Shown here: positions 18,201 to 25,415 of the stretch, piece after piece
Position numbering within the stretch: the first letter of the stretch is position 1
Layout of the letters: every line of letters starts with the position of its first letter
Source: Thermoflavifilum aggregans
GTDB taxonomy: Bacteria > Bacteroidota > Bacteroidia > Chitinophagales > Chitinophagaceae
Length of the DNA: 64,000 nt
Direction: 5' to 3'
Assembly: GCF_002797735.1 (NCBI RefSeq)
Contig: NZ_PGFG01000001.1
Span: 1,116,001-1,180,000, forward strand
Made by a program: the position numbers and the translations under genes
The notes under the pieces: model-generated
What the model saw: the letters and a program-made list of their open reading frames with translations, nothing else
Database searches by the model: none
Told to the model about the DNA's origin: nothing

Positions 18201-18591
18201 AGCCGATACATTATCGGCCAACACGGTCGAAACAATGTGTTTCCTGAATGATGGCAAAAAATTTATTCCTGTTGATCTTCCCATTCAGGCGCAGTTTTCG
18301 CCTGTTTACCGGATTGTTCCTGTGACGGACCACAAAACGGGCAATACAGATTTGTTATTGCTCGGTAATCAGACGGAAATGGCTTTGAGGCTGGGTCGCT
18401 GCGATGCTAATGAGGGAGTATTTTTGAAAAACGATGGCAAAGGTCATTTTACCTACGTACCATCCTATCAATCCGGACTGCATGTACATGGCAATATCAG
18501 GGCGGCGGAGTGGATAAAGGCAGGCCAGCAACAGATTTTGCTGATCGGTGCCTACCGTATGCCACTGCAGGCCTATCAGTTGAATGAATAA
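15277..18591 (+). CDS. CRTAC1/ASPIC-UnbV lipoprotein with FG-GAP/VCBS repeats
   Basis: A large secreted protein of 1104 residues with a lipoprotein signal (LLSILSACS, Cys19). It contains about 13 calcium-binding FG-GAP/VCBS-type repeats of the form D-x-N-x-D-G-x-x-D (for example GDLNNDGLPDIYF, VDVNGDGLLDIYV, ADFDNDGWKDIFI, ADINHDGRPDLFVG). They fall in two blocks separated by an ASPIC/UnbV domain around residues 510-600 (RFGLGAKILAY to RVIWPGGATQVL). Such proteins form beta-propellers at the cell surface and often occur near SusC/SusD genes in Bacteroidota. The gene diverges from the redoxin/monooxygenase pair and ends exactly where polX ends on the other strand. Ligand or adhesion role is not known. 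Confidence 0.9.
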   Translation: MQYRFYHIFICLLSILSACSHPSRKTLFKLLPASLTGVDFRNDLHEDSLHNILEYEYFYNGGGVAIGDLNNDGLPDIYFTSNRGPDKLYLNEGHMHFRDITKEAGVEGRTGGWKTGVTMVDVNGDGLLDIYVCYSGNVDGKMRENQLFINQGIDKNGLPHFREEASQYGLADSGYSTQAIFFDMDHDGDLDCLVLNHNIKTFTIQQLLQERNQVDPNAGNHLYENVNGHYIDLTAKEGIVSNPIGFGLGVAVSDVNGDGWDDIYVSNDYNEKDYLYINDGTGKHFHDEILSRLAHMSYYSMGCDIADVNNDGFPDILTLDMLPPDNKRQKLLYTPDNRALHRWMVQNGFGEQIMRNMLQLNNGDGTFTETGQLAGISNTDWSWSPLIADFDNDGWKDIFITNGYKRDNTNMDYQVFRNDYILNQLLNRKRINNLDLLQKMPSTPLHNYIFRNNHHLQFIDESSSWGFMQYGFSNGAAYADLDNDGDLDLVVNNVDTTAFIYQNMTTEYLHRHFLAIHLDGNPPNRFGLGAKILAYADGQLQYFEQMPTRGFQSSITEVIHIGLGKHKKVDSLRVIWPGGATQVLQNIAADETITLHEANAKERYAPAASAANPVFTPLMPPVPFADITYVFDDFSRQPLLYQAYSNCTPAMAIADINKDGLPDLFLGGAEGRPAMIYLQQPDGNFTPAQEPALAGDTHATDVASAFFDANGDGFPDLYVACGGYGNYAPNDAALQDKFYLNDGHGHFIYDRTALPVMHDSKSCVAVADINHDGRPDLFVGGRLVPGAYPMIPKSYVLINDGRGHFKDETDQSAPDLRHIGMVTDAAWVDINRDGWPDLVVVGEWMPISVFINHHGKLFNETNRYFPHAYTGLWNCLFVGDINHDGRPDILVGNLGLNTQLHASDANPLLMVYADFDHNGTMDPILCNPVQHVSYPFPTRDELLLQIPSLRKKFPDYASYANATLSDIFTPTQLKEADTLSANTVETMCFLNDGKKFIPVDLPIQAQFSPVYRIVPVTDHKTGNTDLLLLGNQTEMALRLGRCDANEGVFLKNDGKGHFTYVPSYQSGLHVHGNIRAAEWIKAGQQQILLIGAYRMPLQAYQLNE

Positions 18592-20262
18592 TTATAACCC
18601 TTTTTCTTTTCTGATTTTGAGCAGGTATGCTTCCATTTCATCCCGACTGAAACTGCTGAAATTCTGTGCAGTTGTAAGCCCACCTTTCTGAGCAGCCAGC
18701 ACTCCGTAGCGGATATCGTTAAATCCATCGATAGCGTGTGCATCAGGATCAATGGATAACATTATACCGGCATCCATGGCTTGTGGTATCCATCGCCAGT
18801 CAATATCCAATCGGCGGGGATGAGCATTTAATTCAATAATCACTTTATGAGCTTTGCAGGCCTCGATGATAGCAAGATGATCAACCGGATATCCGTTGCG
18901 TGTTAACAGCAGCCGGCCGGTCATGTGTCCAAGAATGGTAGTAAAAGGATTGGCAATAGCTTTCAGCAGGCGTTGCATGGCTTTCTCCTGAGGCATCTGC
19001 AGCGACGAATGTACCGAAGCAATTACTACATCGAACAAGGCTAAAACTTCATCCGGATAATCCAGTCTTCCATCAGCAAGAATATCAGCTTCAATACCCT
19101 TGAAAATTTTAAACGGATGCAATCGTGCATTCAATTCATCTATTTCCTGATGCTGCGCCTGTACACGTTCGGCCGTAAGCCCGTTGGCATAAAAGGCCGA
19201 TTGGGAATGATCACAAATCACCAGGTATTCAAATCCTTGCTGCTTGCAAGCTGTAGCCATTTCTTCGAGTGAATGCATGCCGTCACTCCACTGGCTATGT
19301 GCATGAATGATGCCTTTGATATCTTTTACTTCAATCAACTGAGGTAGTTGATGCAATCGTGCTTTTTCTATCCAGCGTGTATCATCACGCAGGCACGGAG
19401 GAATTACATCCAAACCTGCATCGAAAAAAAGTTTTTCTTCTTCGGAATAATTACGCGTTACAATCTCCGGAAATTGTTTTTCCATGTGCTTTACAAAATC
19501 CGCAGATCCTGTGCTGCGAAACAAATCTGTTCCCCATTTTTCAGAAGAACTAAAAAATATGTACAAAGGTGGATGTTGCGGACGAATTAGTTGCAGGGTG
19601 TTTGCATCCAGCCAGGTTGCTTCAGGAAATACCTTTTGTATTTGTTCAGGCAATGCATCTGTCAGGATCTCAAGCCGGTCAATAATTTCCATTTGCCTGC
19701 GGAAAGATCCTGTATAAGTAAAATGTGATTGGGGCAGATGTGTTTCCCATTGTTGTCTGATCTCTGCTGCTAGATGTACTGCTTCTGCATAGAGAAATTT
19801 TCCTTTCTGGGATAAATAAAAAAGAATTTCATTTCTGATGCTTTCCTGTGATTTGGGTCCGAAGCCTTTATGATGCAACAGGCGATTTTCATGGCAGGCA
19901 TAGAGCAATTCACCGATGGACTCAATGCCCATTTCTTTCCAGATAACCCGTATCTTTTTCGGGCCGAGTCCTTTGATCTGAAGCATTTCTATCACACCAG
20001 GCGGAGTATTGTCGATGTATTTCTGAAGCAAGGGAAATTGTGCATCTCGGATAATTTGCTGAATTTTTTTGCCAATGGCTTCGCCTATGCCTTTTATTTG
20101 TTGAATTTCTTCAGCGGTAAAAGTAGTGATAGGCTTGTTCAGTTTTTCAATTTCATAAGCAGCCAGCGCATAGGAACGGGCTTTAAAAGGGTTTTCCCCG
20201 TGGATTTCCATGAGTTTGGAAAGTAGAATCAGCTGATCCGCTATGGTTTGATTGTCGATCAT
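18592..20262 (-). CDS. polX: PolX-family protein with degenerate polymerase site and intact PHP domain
   Basis: A 556-residue family X polymerase/exonuclease homologue. N-terminal helix-hairpin-helix elements (IKGIGEAIGKKI, IKGLGPKKI) are followed by a polymerase core with GSFRR at 185-189 and TGS at 251-253. The three metal-binding aspartates are not conserved: aligning from GSFRR and TGS puts Arg196, Glu198 and Tyr234 in their places. The C-terminal PHP domain (from about 318) keeps its metal ligands: HAHSQWSDG, GIEAD, SVHSS, GHMTGR, NAHPRR and DPDAHA. It is therefore likely a 3'-5' exonuclease or AP endonuclease in base excision repair without polymerase activity, like described noncanonical PolX proteins. 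Confidence 0.9.
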   Translation of the reverse strand: MIDNQTIADQLILLSKLMEIHGENPFKARSYALAAYEIEKLNKPITTFTAEEIQQIKGIGEAIGKKIQQIIRDAQFPLLQKYIDNTPPGVIEMLQIKGLGPKKIRVIWKEMGIESIGELLYACHENRLLHHKGFGPKSQESIRNEILFYLSQKGKFLYAEAVHLAAEIRQQWETHLPQSHFTYTGSFRRQMEIIDRLEILTDALPEQIQKVFPEATWLDANTLQLIRPQHPPLYIFFSSSEKWGTDLFRSTGSADFVKHMEKQFPEIVTRNYSEEEKLFFDAGLDVIPPCLRDDTRWIEKARLHQLPQLIEVKDIKGIIHAHSQWSDGMHSLEEMATACKQQGFEYLVICDHSQSAFYANGLTAERVQAQHQEIDELNARLHPFKIFKGIEADILADGRLDYPDEVLALFDVVIASVHSSLQMPQEKAMQRLLKAIANPFTTILGHMTGRLLLTRNGYPVDHLAIIEACKAHKVIIELNAHPRRLDIDWRWIPQAMDAGIMLSIDPDAHAIDGFNDIRYGVLAAQKGGLTTAQNFSSFSRDEMEAYLLKIRKEKGL

Positions 20263-20279
20263 GGTATAAAAATAAAAAA

Positions 20280-20300
20280 GACTTCAACAGAGTTGAAGTC
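20280..20300. terminator. Intrinsic terminator after the histone-like gene
   Basis: A perfect 9-bp stem GACTTCAAC/GTTGAAGTC (20280-20288 and 20292-20300) with a 3-nt loop is flanked by A-runs on the left and TTTT on the right. On the minus strand it terminates the rplU-rpmA-histone-like transcript, just before polX. Confidence 0.85.
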
Positions 20301-20328
20301 TTTTACGATGCATATAAAATTGTACGAG

Positions 20329-20715
20329 TCAGGGCATCAGTGAGGGGGTGCTATTCATCCCTTCGGTAGGCCCTGTAGCGGTTCCGGTAGTTCCGTTACC
20401 GGCATTTTTGGGCGTAGCCCGCTTTTTCCGTACGGCTGCTTTCTTTTTGCGGGTTGCAGCTTTTTTACGCGTTGCTGCTTTTTTCTTGGCTGCTGCTTTT
20501 TTTCTTCTTCCAGCAGCTTTTTTGCGGGTTGCAGCTTTTTTACGCGTTGCTCTTTTTTTTCTGGTTGCTGCCTTTTTCTTGGAAGCGGCTTTTTTCTTTC
20601 CCCGTGCAGCTTTTTTCCTTACGGCAGCCTTTTTACGGGTTGCTCTTTTTTTACGGGTAGCTGCTTTTTTCTTACTAGCGGCCTTTCTGGTCGCTCTTTT
20701 TTTTGGTCTTGCCAT
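20329..20715 (-). CDS. Lysine/alanine-rich histone H1-like protein
   Basis: A 128-residue, extremely basic, low-complexity protein built almost entirely of short repeats such as KKAATRKKAATRKK and KKRATRKK. The C-terminus is non-repetitive (about 25 residues: GNGTTGTATGPTEGMNSTP). This composition matches bacterial histone H1/Hc1-like or AlgP-like nucleoid proteins, which bind DNA or RNA non-specifically. It follows rpmA in the same direction by 58 nt and is closed by a clean intrinsic terminator, which suggests expression with the ribosomal genes. Repeats of AAGAAAG-type codons make length variation between strains likely. A ribosome- or RNA-linked role is possible but not shown. Confidence 0.8.
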   Translation of the reverse strand: MARPKKRATRKAASKKKAATRKKRATRKKAAVRKKAARGKKKAASKKKAATRKKRATRKKAATRKKAAGRRKKAAAKKKAATRKKAATRKKKAAVRKKRATPKNAGNGTTGTATGPTEGMNSTPSLMP

Positions 20716-20773
20716 AACTGTGAATTTTGGGTTAGTAATAAAAAATAAAAGACTTTATGGCAAACACCACCGT

Positions 20774-21052
20774 TTAGGCCTGAGCCTCAGCAGGAGTGTT
20801 CACAGGGATTACCGAGACAATCGTCTTGTCATTTTTTCCTTTTTTGAATTCAACCACTCCATCAATCAATGCAAACAGGGTAAAATCTCTTCCCAGTCCT
20901 ACATTTTTACCCGGATGATAAACGGTACCTCTTTGCCGCACGATAATATTGCCGCTTTTCACAGTTTGCCCGCCGAATACTTTTACACCGAGACGTTTAC
21001 TCTGTGAATCACGACCATTTTTTACGCTACCTTCACCTTTTTTATGTGCCAT
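20774..21052 (-). CDS. rpmA: 50S ribosomal protein bL27
   Basis: Large-subunit protein bL27, 92 residues, recognised by [24 protein letters not shown] and the core [21 protein letters not shown]. Its N-terminus reaches toward the peptidyl-transferase centre. The chain begins directly MAHKKG with no cleavable extension of the Firmicutes type. It is the second gene of the rplU-rpmA operon, 53 nt after rplU, and is followed by the histone-like gene. Confidence 0.98.
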   Translation of the reverse strand: MAHKKGEGSVKNGRDSQSKRLGVKVFGGQTVKSGNIIVRQRGTVYHPGKNVGLGRDFTLFALIDGVVEFKKGKNDKTIVSVIPVNTPAEAQA

Positions 21053-21105
21053 CTGAATATGAATTTAAAGTTAAGTAAAAACAACAGGATATCAAACAAA
21101 TATTT

Positions 21106-21405
21106 TTAACTGATTTCTTCAATTTTGATGCATGTGAAAGCTGCGCGGAATCCTTTTTTCTTCCGGAATCCTTTTCTGCGTTTCATTTTGAAAGCAATCA
21201 CCTTTTTACCCAGTGTATGATACTGAATACTGGCTTTTACTTTTTTTCCGGTATTTCCGCTTTGCAATGTTTCATCATCCACCACAAGCGGTACATCTTC
21301 AAATACCACAGTATCACCAACTTCGCCCCGCAGGCGGTTCACCAACAAAGATTGTCCGGGTGTAACCCTGAATTGCTTTCCAGCTATCTGTACAATCGCA
21401 AACAT
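21106..21405 (-). CDS. rplU: 50S ribosomal protein bL21
   Basis: Large-subunit protein bL21, 99 residues: MFAIVQIAGKQFRVTPGQ, the VGDTVVFEDV core and the basic C-terminal KMKRRKGFRKKKGFR with TCIKIEEI. The start at 21405 is chosen over the longer ORF start at 21426 because it gives the family's normal N-terminus and lies 18 nt downstream of a full -33/-7 promoter. First gene of the operon with rpmA and the histone-like gene. Confidence 0.98.
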   Translation of the reverse strand: MFAIVQIAGKQFRVTPGQSLLVNRLRGEVGDTVVFEDVPLVVDDETLQSGNTGKKVKASIQYHTLGKKVIAFKMKRRKGFRKKKGFRAAFTCIKIEEIS

Positions 21406-21423
21406 AGTCCAGCTAAATTTTCG

Positions 21424-21454
21424 CAAAGTTATTATTCATTTTTAATATGACAAA
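21424..21454 (-). promoter_or_regulatory. Full -33/-7 promoter of rplU
   Basis: On the minus strand TTTG (21451-21454), a 19-nt spacer and TAACTTTG (21424-21431) match the Bacteroidota housekeeping promoter consensus. It is the best promoter match in the window, 18 nt before the rplU ATG. Confidence 0.8.
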
Positions 21455-21532
21455 GTTTTTCCGATTGTATCTATGCCTGATGGAATTGGGCTGGGGCGAC
21501 GGCAATCTGTGACCGCGCTATCCGGAATTTTA

Positions 21533-21540
21533 TACATTTG
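21533..21540 (+). promoter_or_regulatory. -7 element of the GH3-family gene
   Basis: TACATTTG fits TAnnTTTG, 24 nt before the ATG at 21565. It overlaps an earlier in-frame ATG at 21538 and so argues against that start. Confidence 0.5.
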
Positions 21541-21564
21541 TGGCATGGCAAATTCCGGTTGGGA

Positions 21565-23064
21565 ATGAAAAGCGTTAAATCTCTTCTGGCTGTTCCTTTT
21601 GCAGCGTATGTGCGAAATCGGATCAAAAAGCAAATGCTTACTGCAGCAGAGGATCAGCTGCATTTGCTTGAGCAGTTGTTGCGGGATGCCCAGCATACCA
21701 TGTTCGGAAAAGCACATCATTTTCAGGAAATCAAAGATTACAAAAGTTATCGGGAAGCTGTTCCCATCCGGGATTATGAAGGGTTTAAACCCTACATTGA
21801 AAAAATCAAATCAGGTACACAAAATGTGCTGTGGAAAGGACAGCCTCTGTATTTTGCCAAAACTTCAGGCACGACCAGCGGTGTAAAATACATTCCTATC
21901 AGCAAGGATTCCATCCACAATCATATTGATACAGCGCGGAATGCTTTGCTCTGCTATATTGCGGAGACAGGCAATCATAAACTTACAGACGGGAAAATGA
22001 TTTTTCTTTCTGGCTCTCCTGTACTGGAGCGTATAGGTGGTATTCCCACCGGTAGGCTTAGTGGTATCGTCAATCATCATGTGCCCCGTTATCTGCGTAC
22101 CAATCAGCTGCCCAGTTTTGAAACCAACTGCATTGAAGACTGGGAGGCCAAACTGGATAAAATCGTGGAGGAAACCATCCATCAGCCTATGACGCTGATC
22201 AGTGGTATTCCACCCTGGATGCAGATGTACTTTGATCGTTTGCAGGCTGCCAGCGGAAAGAAAATCAAGGAACTGTTCCCTCAGCTTACGCTGATCGTAC
22301 ATGGAGGCGTAAATTTTGAACCCTACCGGGCCAAGCTGATGGAAAGCCTGGGTGAACCGGTGGATACGCTGGAAACCTATCCAGCATCAGAAGGTTTTCT
22401 GGCTTTTCAGGATCAGCCTGATGCAGAGGGTTTGTTGCTGAACACGCACAGTGGTATTTTCTTTGAGTTTGTTCCTGCGGATGAAATTTTTCAGCCAAAT
22501 CCCACACGTTTGTCGCTGGGCGAAGTGCAAACAGGTGTAAACTATGCAGTGTTAATTACCAGCAACGCCGGATTATGGGCTTATAATCTGGGTGATACCG
22601 TGCGTTTTGTTTCCCTGAATCCCTATCGGATTGTGGTAACGGGGCGGATATCGCATTTTATTTCTGCATTTGGTGAGCATGTGATTGCAGAGGAAGTAGA
22701 GCAAAGCCTGCAGGTCGTGGCCAGCAGCCATCAGGTGAAGGTTACTGAATTCACGGTTGCGCCGCGTGTGCAGGTAAGCGAGGGGCGGCCTTATCACGAA
22801 TGGTATATTGAATTTGAACAAGCCCCTGCCGATCTGGACCGTTTTGCAGAAGAGCTGGATCAGCAAATGCGCAAAAAAAATATTTACTACAATGATCTGA
22901 TAACAGGACACATTCTGGATCGCCTGCAGATCAGGCTAATACGTAAAAACGGATTTATTGATTACATGCGTGCCGCAGGCAAACTGGGTGGTCAAAATAA
23001 ATTGCCCCGATTGAGCAATGATCGCTATATTGCAGATGCCCTGCAGGCTTATGTTATTTCCTGA
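21565..23064 (+). CDS. GH3-family acyl-adenylating enzyme
   Basis: A 499-residue member of the GH3 auxin-responsive-promoter family, part of the adenylate-forming ANL superfamily. It has the ATP-binding loop TSGTTSGVKYIP, a central LIVHGGVNFEPY stretch, an ETYPASEG acyl-binding/adenylate motif and the hinge-like YNLGDTVRF. Plant relatives conjugate amino acids to acyl acids, while bacterial members such as those in Bacteroidota have unknown substrates. It precedes ddl by 17 nt and probably heads a GH3-ddl-PASTA operon, hinting at an envelope role, but that is context only. Confidence 0.88.
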   Translation: MKSVKSLLAVPFAAYVRNRIKKQMLTAAEDQLHLLEQLLRDAQHTMFGKAHHFQEIKDYKSYREAVPIRDYEGFKPYIEKIKSGTQNVLWKGQPLYFAKTSGTTSGVKYIPISKDSIHNHIDTARNALLCYIAETGNHKLTDGKMIFLSGSPVLERIGGIPTGRLSGIVNHHVPRYLRTNQLPSFETNCIEDWEAKLDKIVEETIHQPMTLISGIPPWMQMYFDRLQAASGKKIKELFPQLTLIVHGGVNFEPYRAKLMESLGEPVDTLETYPASEGFLAFQDQPDAEGLLLNTHSGIFFEFVPADEIFQPNPTRLSLGEVQTGVNYAVLITSNAGLWAYNLGDTVRFVSLNPYRIVVTGRISHFISAFGEHVIAEEVEQSLQVVASSHQVKVTEFTVAPRVQVSEGRPYHEWYIEFEQAPADLDRFAEELDQQMRKKNIYYNDLITGHILDRLQIRLIRKNGFIDYMRAAGKLGGQNKLPRLSNDRYIADALQAYVIS

Positions 23065-23081
23065 GTCAAAAGTTTATATGC

Positions 23082-24116
23082 ATGCCAGCATCTGTCCGAC
23101 ACATTGCATTGTTATGCGGAGGATATTCAGGTGAATATGAAATTTCCCTTCAGAGCGCAGAAACAGTGGAAAAACATTTGCGTGCAAGCGGATATGAAGT
23201 TTACAAAATCCTGATTACACGCAGCGGATGGAATTATGTGCATCCATCCGGACAATACATCGCCATAGATAAAAATGATTTTTCCATCCTGCTGAATGGA
23301 GAAAAAATTGTTTTTGATGCCGTGTTTAATATCATTCACGGTACACCTGGTGAAGATGGCCGGCTGCAGGGTTATCTGGACATGCTGGGCATTCCCTACA
23401 CGGGTTGCAATGCCATTACATCGGCTGTTACATTCAATAAGGCTTTTTGCAATAAAATCGTAGCCTCGTACGGGATTGTGAAAGTAGCCAGGAGCGTGCA
23501 TCTGATCAAAGGCCAACCGATAGATTTGGAAAAACTGGCCAGTCATCTTTCCTATCCCTGTTTTGTAAAACCCGCTGAAGGTGGTTCAAGTGTGGGTATT
23601 TCAAAAGTAAAAGCAAAAGAAGAACTGGGAGATGCTGTGGAAAAGGCATTTGCGGAAGATGAGCAGATATTGATTGAAACCTACATCAAAGGACGTGAAC
23701 TTACCTGTGGGTTATTTGGCCGGATGAATGGAGAAATTACGGTATTACCCATCACGGAAATCGTTACCCAGCGGGAGTTTTTTGATTATGTTGCCAAATA
23801 CACACCGGGTGCGTCTGACGAAATTACTCCGGCCGATATACCGGTTCATGTGGCCAACCGGATCCGGGATGCAGCCAAAACACTTTATTTGAAACTCAAT
23901 TGCAAAGGGCTGGTACGGATTGATTTTATCCTGGAAGAAGGTACGGAAGACCTGTATTTTCTGGAAGTCAACACGGTGCCTGGCCAGTCGGCCAACAGCA
24001 TTGTGCCCAAACAGATACGTGCTGCCGGTATGCAACTGAGCGATGTGTACCAGCAATTGATTGAAGATTGTCTGTTGCGGGCTGGTGTGGTTACTGGGAA
24101 TCAGGTAAAAGATTGA
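23082..24116 (+). CDS. ddl: D-alanine--D-alanine ligase
   Basis: ATP-grasp ligase of 344 residues that makes the D-Ala-D-Ala terminus of peptidoglycan precursors in the cytoplasm. Motifs: LCGGYSGEYEISLQSA at the N-terminus, HGTPGEDGRLQGYLDMLGIPYTG, PAEGGSSVGISKV in the ATP-grasp loop, and DFILEEG with FLEVNTVPGQ for metal binding. The start MPASVRHIALLCGG is consistent with the family. It lies between the GH3-family gene and a PASTA protein gene (1 nt gap), so the three are almost certainly cotranscribed. Confidence 0.96.
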   Translation: MPASVRHIALLCGGYSGEYEISLQSAETVEKHLRASGYEVYKILITRSGWNYVHPSGQYIAIDKNDFSILLNGEKIVFDAVFNIIHGTPGEDGRLQGYLDMLGIPYTGCNAITSAVTFNKAFCNKIVASYGIVKVARSVHLIKGQPIDLEKLASHLSYPCFVKPAEGGSSVGISKVKAKEELGDAVEKAFAEDEQILIETYIKGRELTCGLFGRMNGEITVLPITEIVTQREFFDYVAKYTPGASDEITPADIPVHVANRIRDAAKTLYLKLNCKGLVRIDFILEEGTEDLYFLEVNTVPGQSANSIVPKQIRAAGMQLSDVYQQLIEDCLLRAGVVTGNQVKD

Positions 24117-24117
24117 A

Positions 24118-24948
24118 ATGAATTTTATGCCTATGAATCCGGTGAGATGGTTATTGCAAAAGTCCTTCTGGGTAAATCTGCTGGCAGTATGCATGCTTAT
24201 TGTGTTGCTGGGTGTGTTGTTTTTTGCCTCTCTGCGATGGATTACCCGCCATGGCGAAACCGCTACTGTACCGGATATCATGGGTAAGCCTTATGATGAG
24301 GCAGTCCGCTTGCTGGAGCAGGCACACTTCCGGGTGGTTGTGCAGGACTCAGGGTATACCGATACACTTCCGCCATTAACGGTGTTGCGGCAGGAACCCG
24401 AAGCCAATGCAGTGGTGAAGGTTTACCGTACCGTATATCTGACCTTAAATAAAATTGTGCCGCCGATGGCAGTAATGCCCAATCTGGTCAACATGTCGTA
24501 TCGCAGTGCAGTATTGACTTTGCAGACCCTGAAACTCAATGTGGGGGATACTATTTACAAACCGGATATTGCACGAAATGCCGTGCTGGCGCAATTGTAC
24601 AACGGGCAGCCCATCAAGCCCGGCACTTTGATTCCTGAAGGCAGTCGGATTACGCTTGTGCTGGGCGATGGCATTGGCAACCAGGCCAACCCCGTACCCA
24701 ACCTAATCGGACTTACCTTTATGCAGGCCCGGGAGCTGCTCAGTGCAAGCAATCTTTCTGTGGGAGTAGTTTTGTTTGATGGGCCGATCACCGACACGGC
24801 ATCAGCTTACGTGTATAAACAGATTCCGGCACCCCTGAATGCCAATGGCCAGCCTAACCTGATCTATGCGGGGCAAAGCATAGACTTATGGGTTTCCCAA
24901 ACACCACGCGATAGCACAGGGCAACCCTTGCCGCAGCCACATTTCTGA
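24118..24948 (+). CDS. Membrane-anchored PASTA-domain protein
   Basis: 276 residues with a single N-terminal transmembrane segment (about 17-41) and three PASTA domains outside the membrane (roughly 50-115, 118-190 and 195-265). Each opens with a VPDIMG-, MPNLVN- or VPNLIG-like strand. PASTA domains bind peptidoglycan stem peptides or beta-lactams, and in other phyla are attached to Ser/Thr kinases or PBPs. Here no enzymatic domain is present. Translation-level coupling to ddl (1-nt gap) suggests a role in peptidoglycan sensing or assembly. No transcription terminator with a T-run follows. Confidence 0.9.
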   Translation: MNFMPMNPVRWLLQKSFWVNLLAVCMLIVLLGVLFFASLRWITRHGETATVPDIMGKPYDEAVRLLEQAHFRVVVQDSGYTDTLPPLTVLRQEPEANAVVKVYRTVYLTLNKIVPPMAVMPNLVNMSYRSAVLTLQTLKLNVGDTIYKPDIARNAVLAQLYNGQPIKPGTLIPEGSRITLVLGDGIGNQANPVPNLIGLTFMQARELLSASNLSVGVVLFDGPITDTASAYVYKQIPAPLNANGQPNLIYAGQSIDLWVSQTPRDSTGQPLPQPHF

Positions 24949-25040
24949 TGATTACCCTGGGCTATTGAATCACAGCCAATTGAAAAATCAGTCCCACCAA
25001 TTGTTTCATGGGGCTGCTTCATACAATCTGCGACAGACCT

Positions 25041-25074
25041 CCTGCGAAGAAATCGTGATTTCTGGAAACGCAGG
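25041..25074. repeat. Nested inverted repeats upstream of the rhodanese gene
   Basis: An outer pair CCTGCG/CGCAGG (25041-25046 and 25069-25074) encloses an inner 7-bp pair AGAAATC/GATTTCT (25048-25054 and 25057-25063). It ends where the -7 element starts and could be an operator or the end of the preceding operon. No T-run follows. Confidence 0.45.
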
Positions 25075-25082
25075 TAAATTTG
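25075..25082 (+). promoter_or_regulatory. -7 element of the rhodanese gene
   Basis: TAAATTTG matches TAnnTTTG, 24 nt before the ATG at 25107. No -33 match is seen because the expected place is inside the inverted repeat. Confidence 0.5.
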
Positions 25083-25106
25083 TATAAACCTTAAATGCTT
25101 TTGTAT

Positions 25107-25415
25107 ATGGATAAGATTACGGTTGAAGAGCTCAAACAGCGGATGGATGCTGGAGAGGAGCTGTACATACTGGATGTGCGGGAACCACACGAACATGAAG
25201 AATTCAACATTGGCGGTAAACTTCTGCCATTGGGAGATATTCGTGCCATGATGATTGATGAAATTGAAGACTGGAAAGATAAAGAGGTGATTGTGTATTG
25301 CCGCAGCGGGAATCGCAGCGGGCAGGCCTGCCTGCTGCTGGAAACCTTTGGTTTTGTGCGGCCGCGCAATCTGGAAGGAGGCATTTTAAGATGGAAAGAA
25401 AAATTCGGAGGCTAA
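25107..25415 (+). CDS. Single-domain rhodanese-like sulfurtransferase
   Basis: A 102-residue cytoplasmic rhodanese with the usual YILDVREPHEHEEFNIGG opening and the active-site loop YCRSGNRSGQA, where Cys is the persulfide-carrying nucleophile and CRSGNRS is a PspE/GlpE-type loop. It transfers sulfane sulfur, though the acceptor is not predictable. The ATG at 25107 fits both the domain start and the promoter distance better than 25095. Its stop overlaps by 4 nt the stop of the opposing MG2/plug gene. Confidence 0.9.
   Translation: MDKITVEELKQRMDAGEELYILDVREPHEHEEFNIGGKLLPLGDIRAMMIDEIEDWKDKEVIVYCRSGNRSGQACLLLETFGFVRPRNLEGGILRWKEKFGG

Noticed and set aside
20329-20715. Treating the histone-like repeat as a CRISPR or intergenic repeat array
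   Set aside because: The repeat is in phase with a continuous reading frame, varies in unit length and has no unique spacers.
20348-21007. 219-aa plus-strand ORF over the histone-like and rpmA genes
   Set aside because: It is the antisense of a Lys/Ala repeat gene and of bL27. The hydrophobic composition is a mirror of the repeat codons, and the real genes on the other strand are certain.
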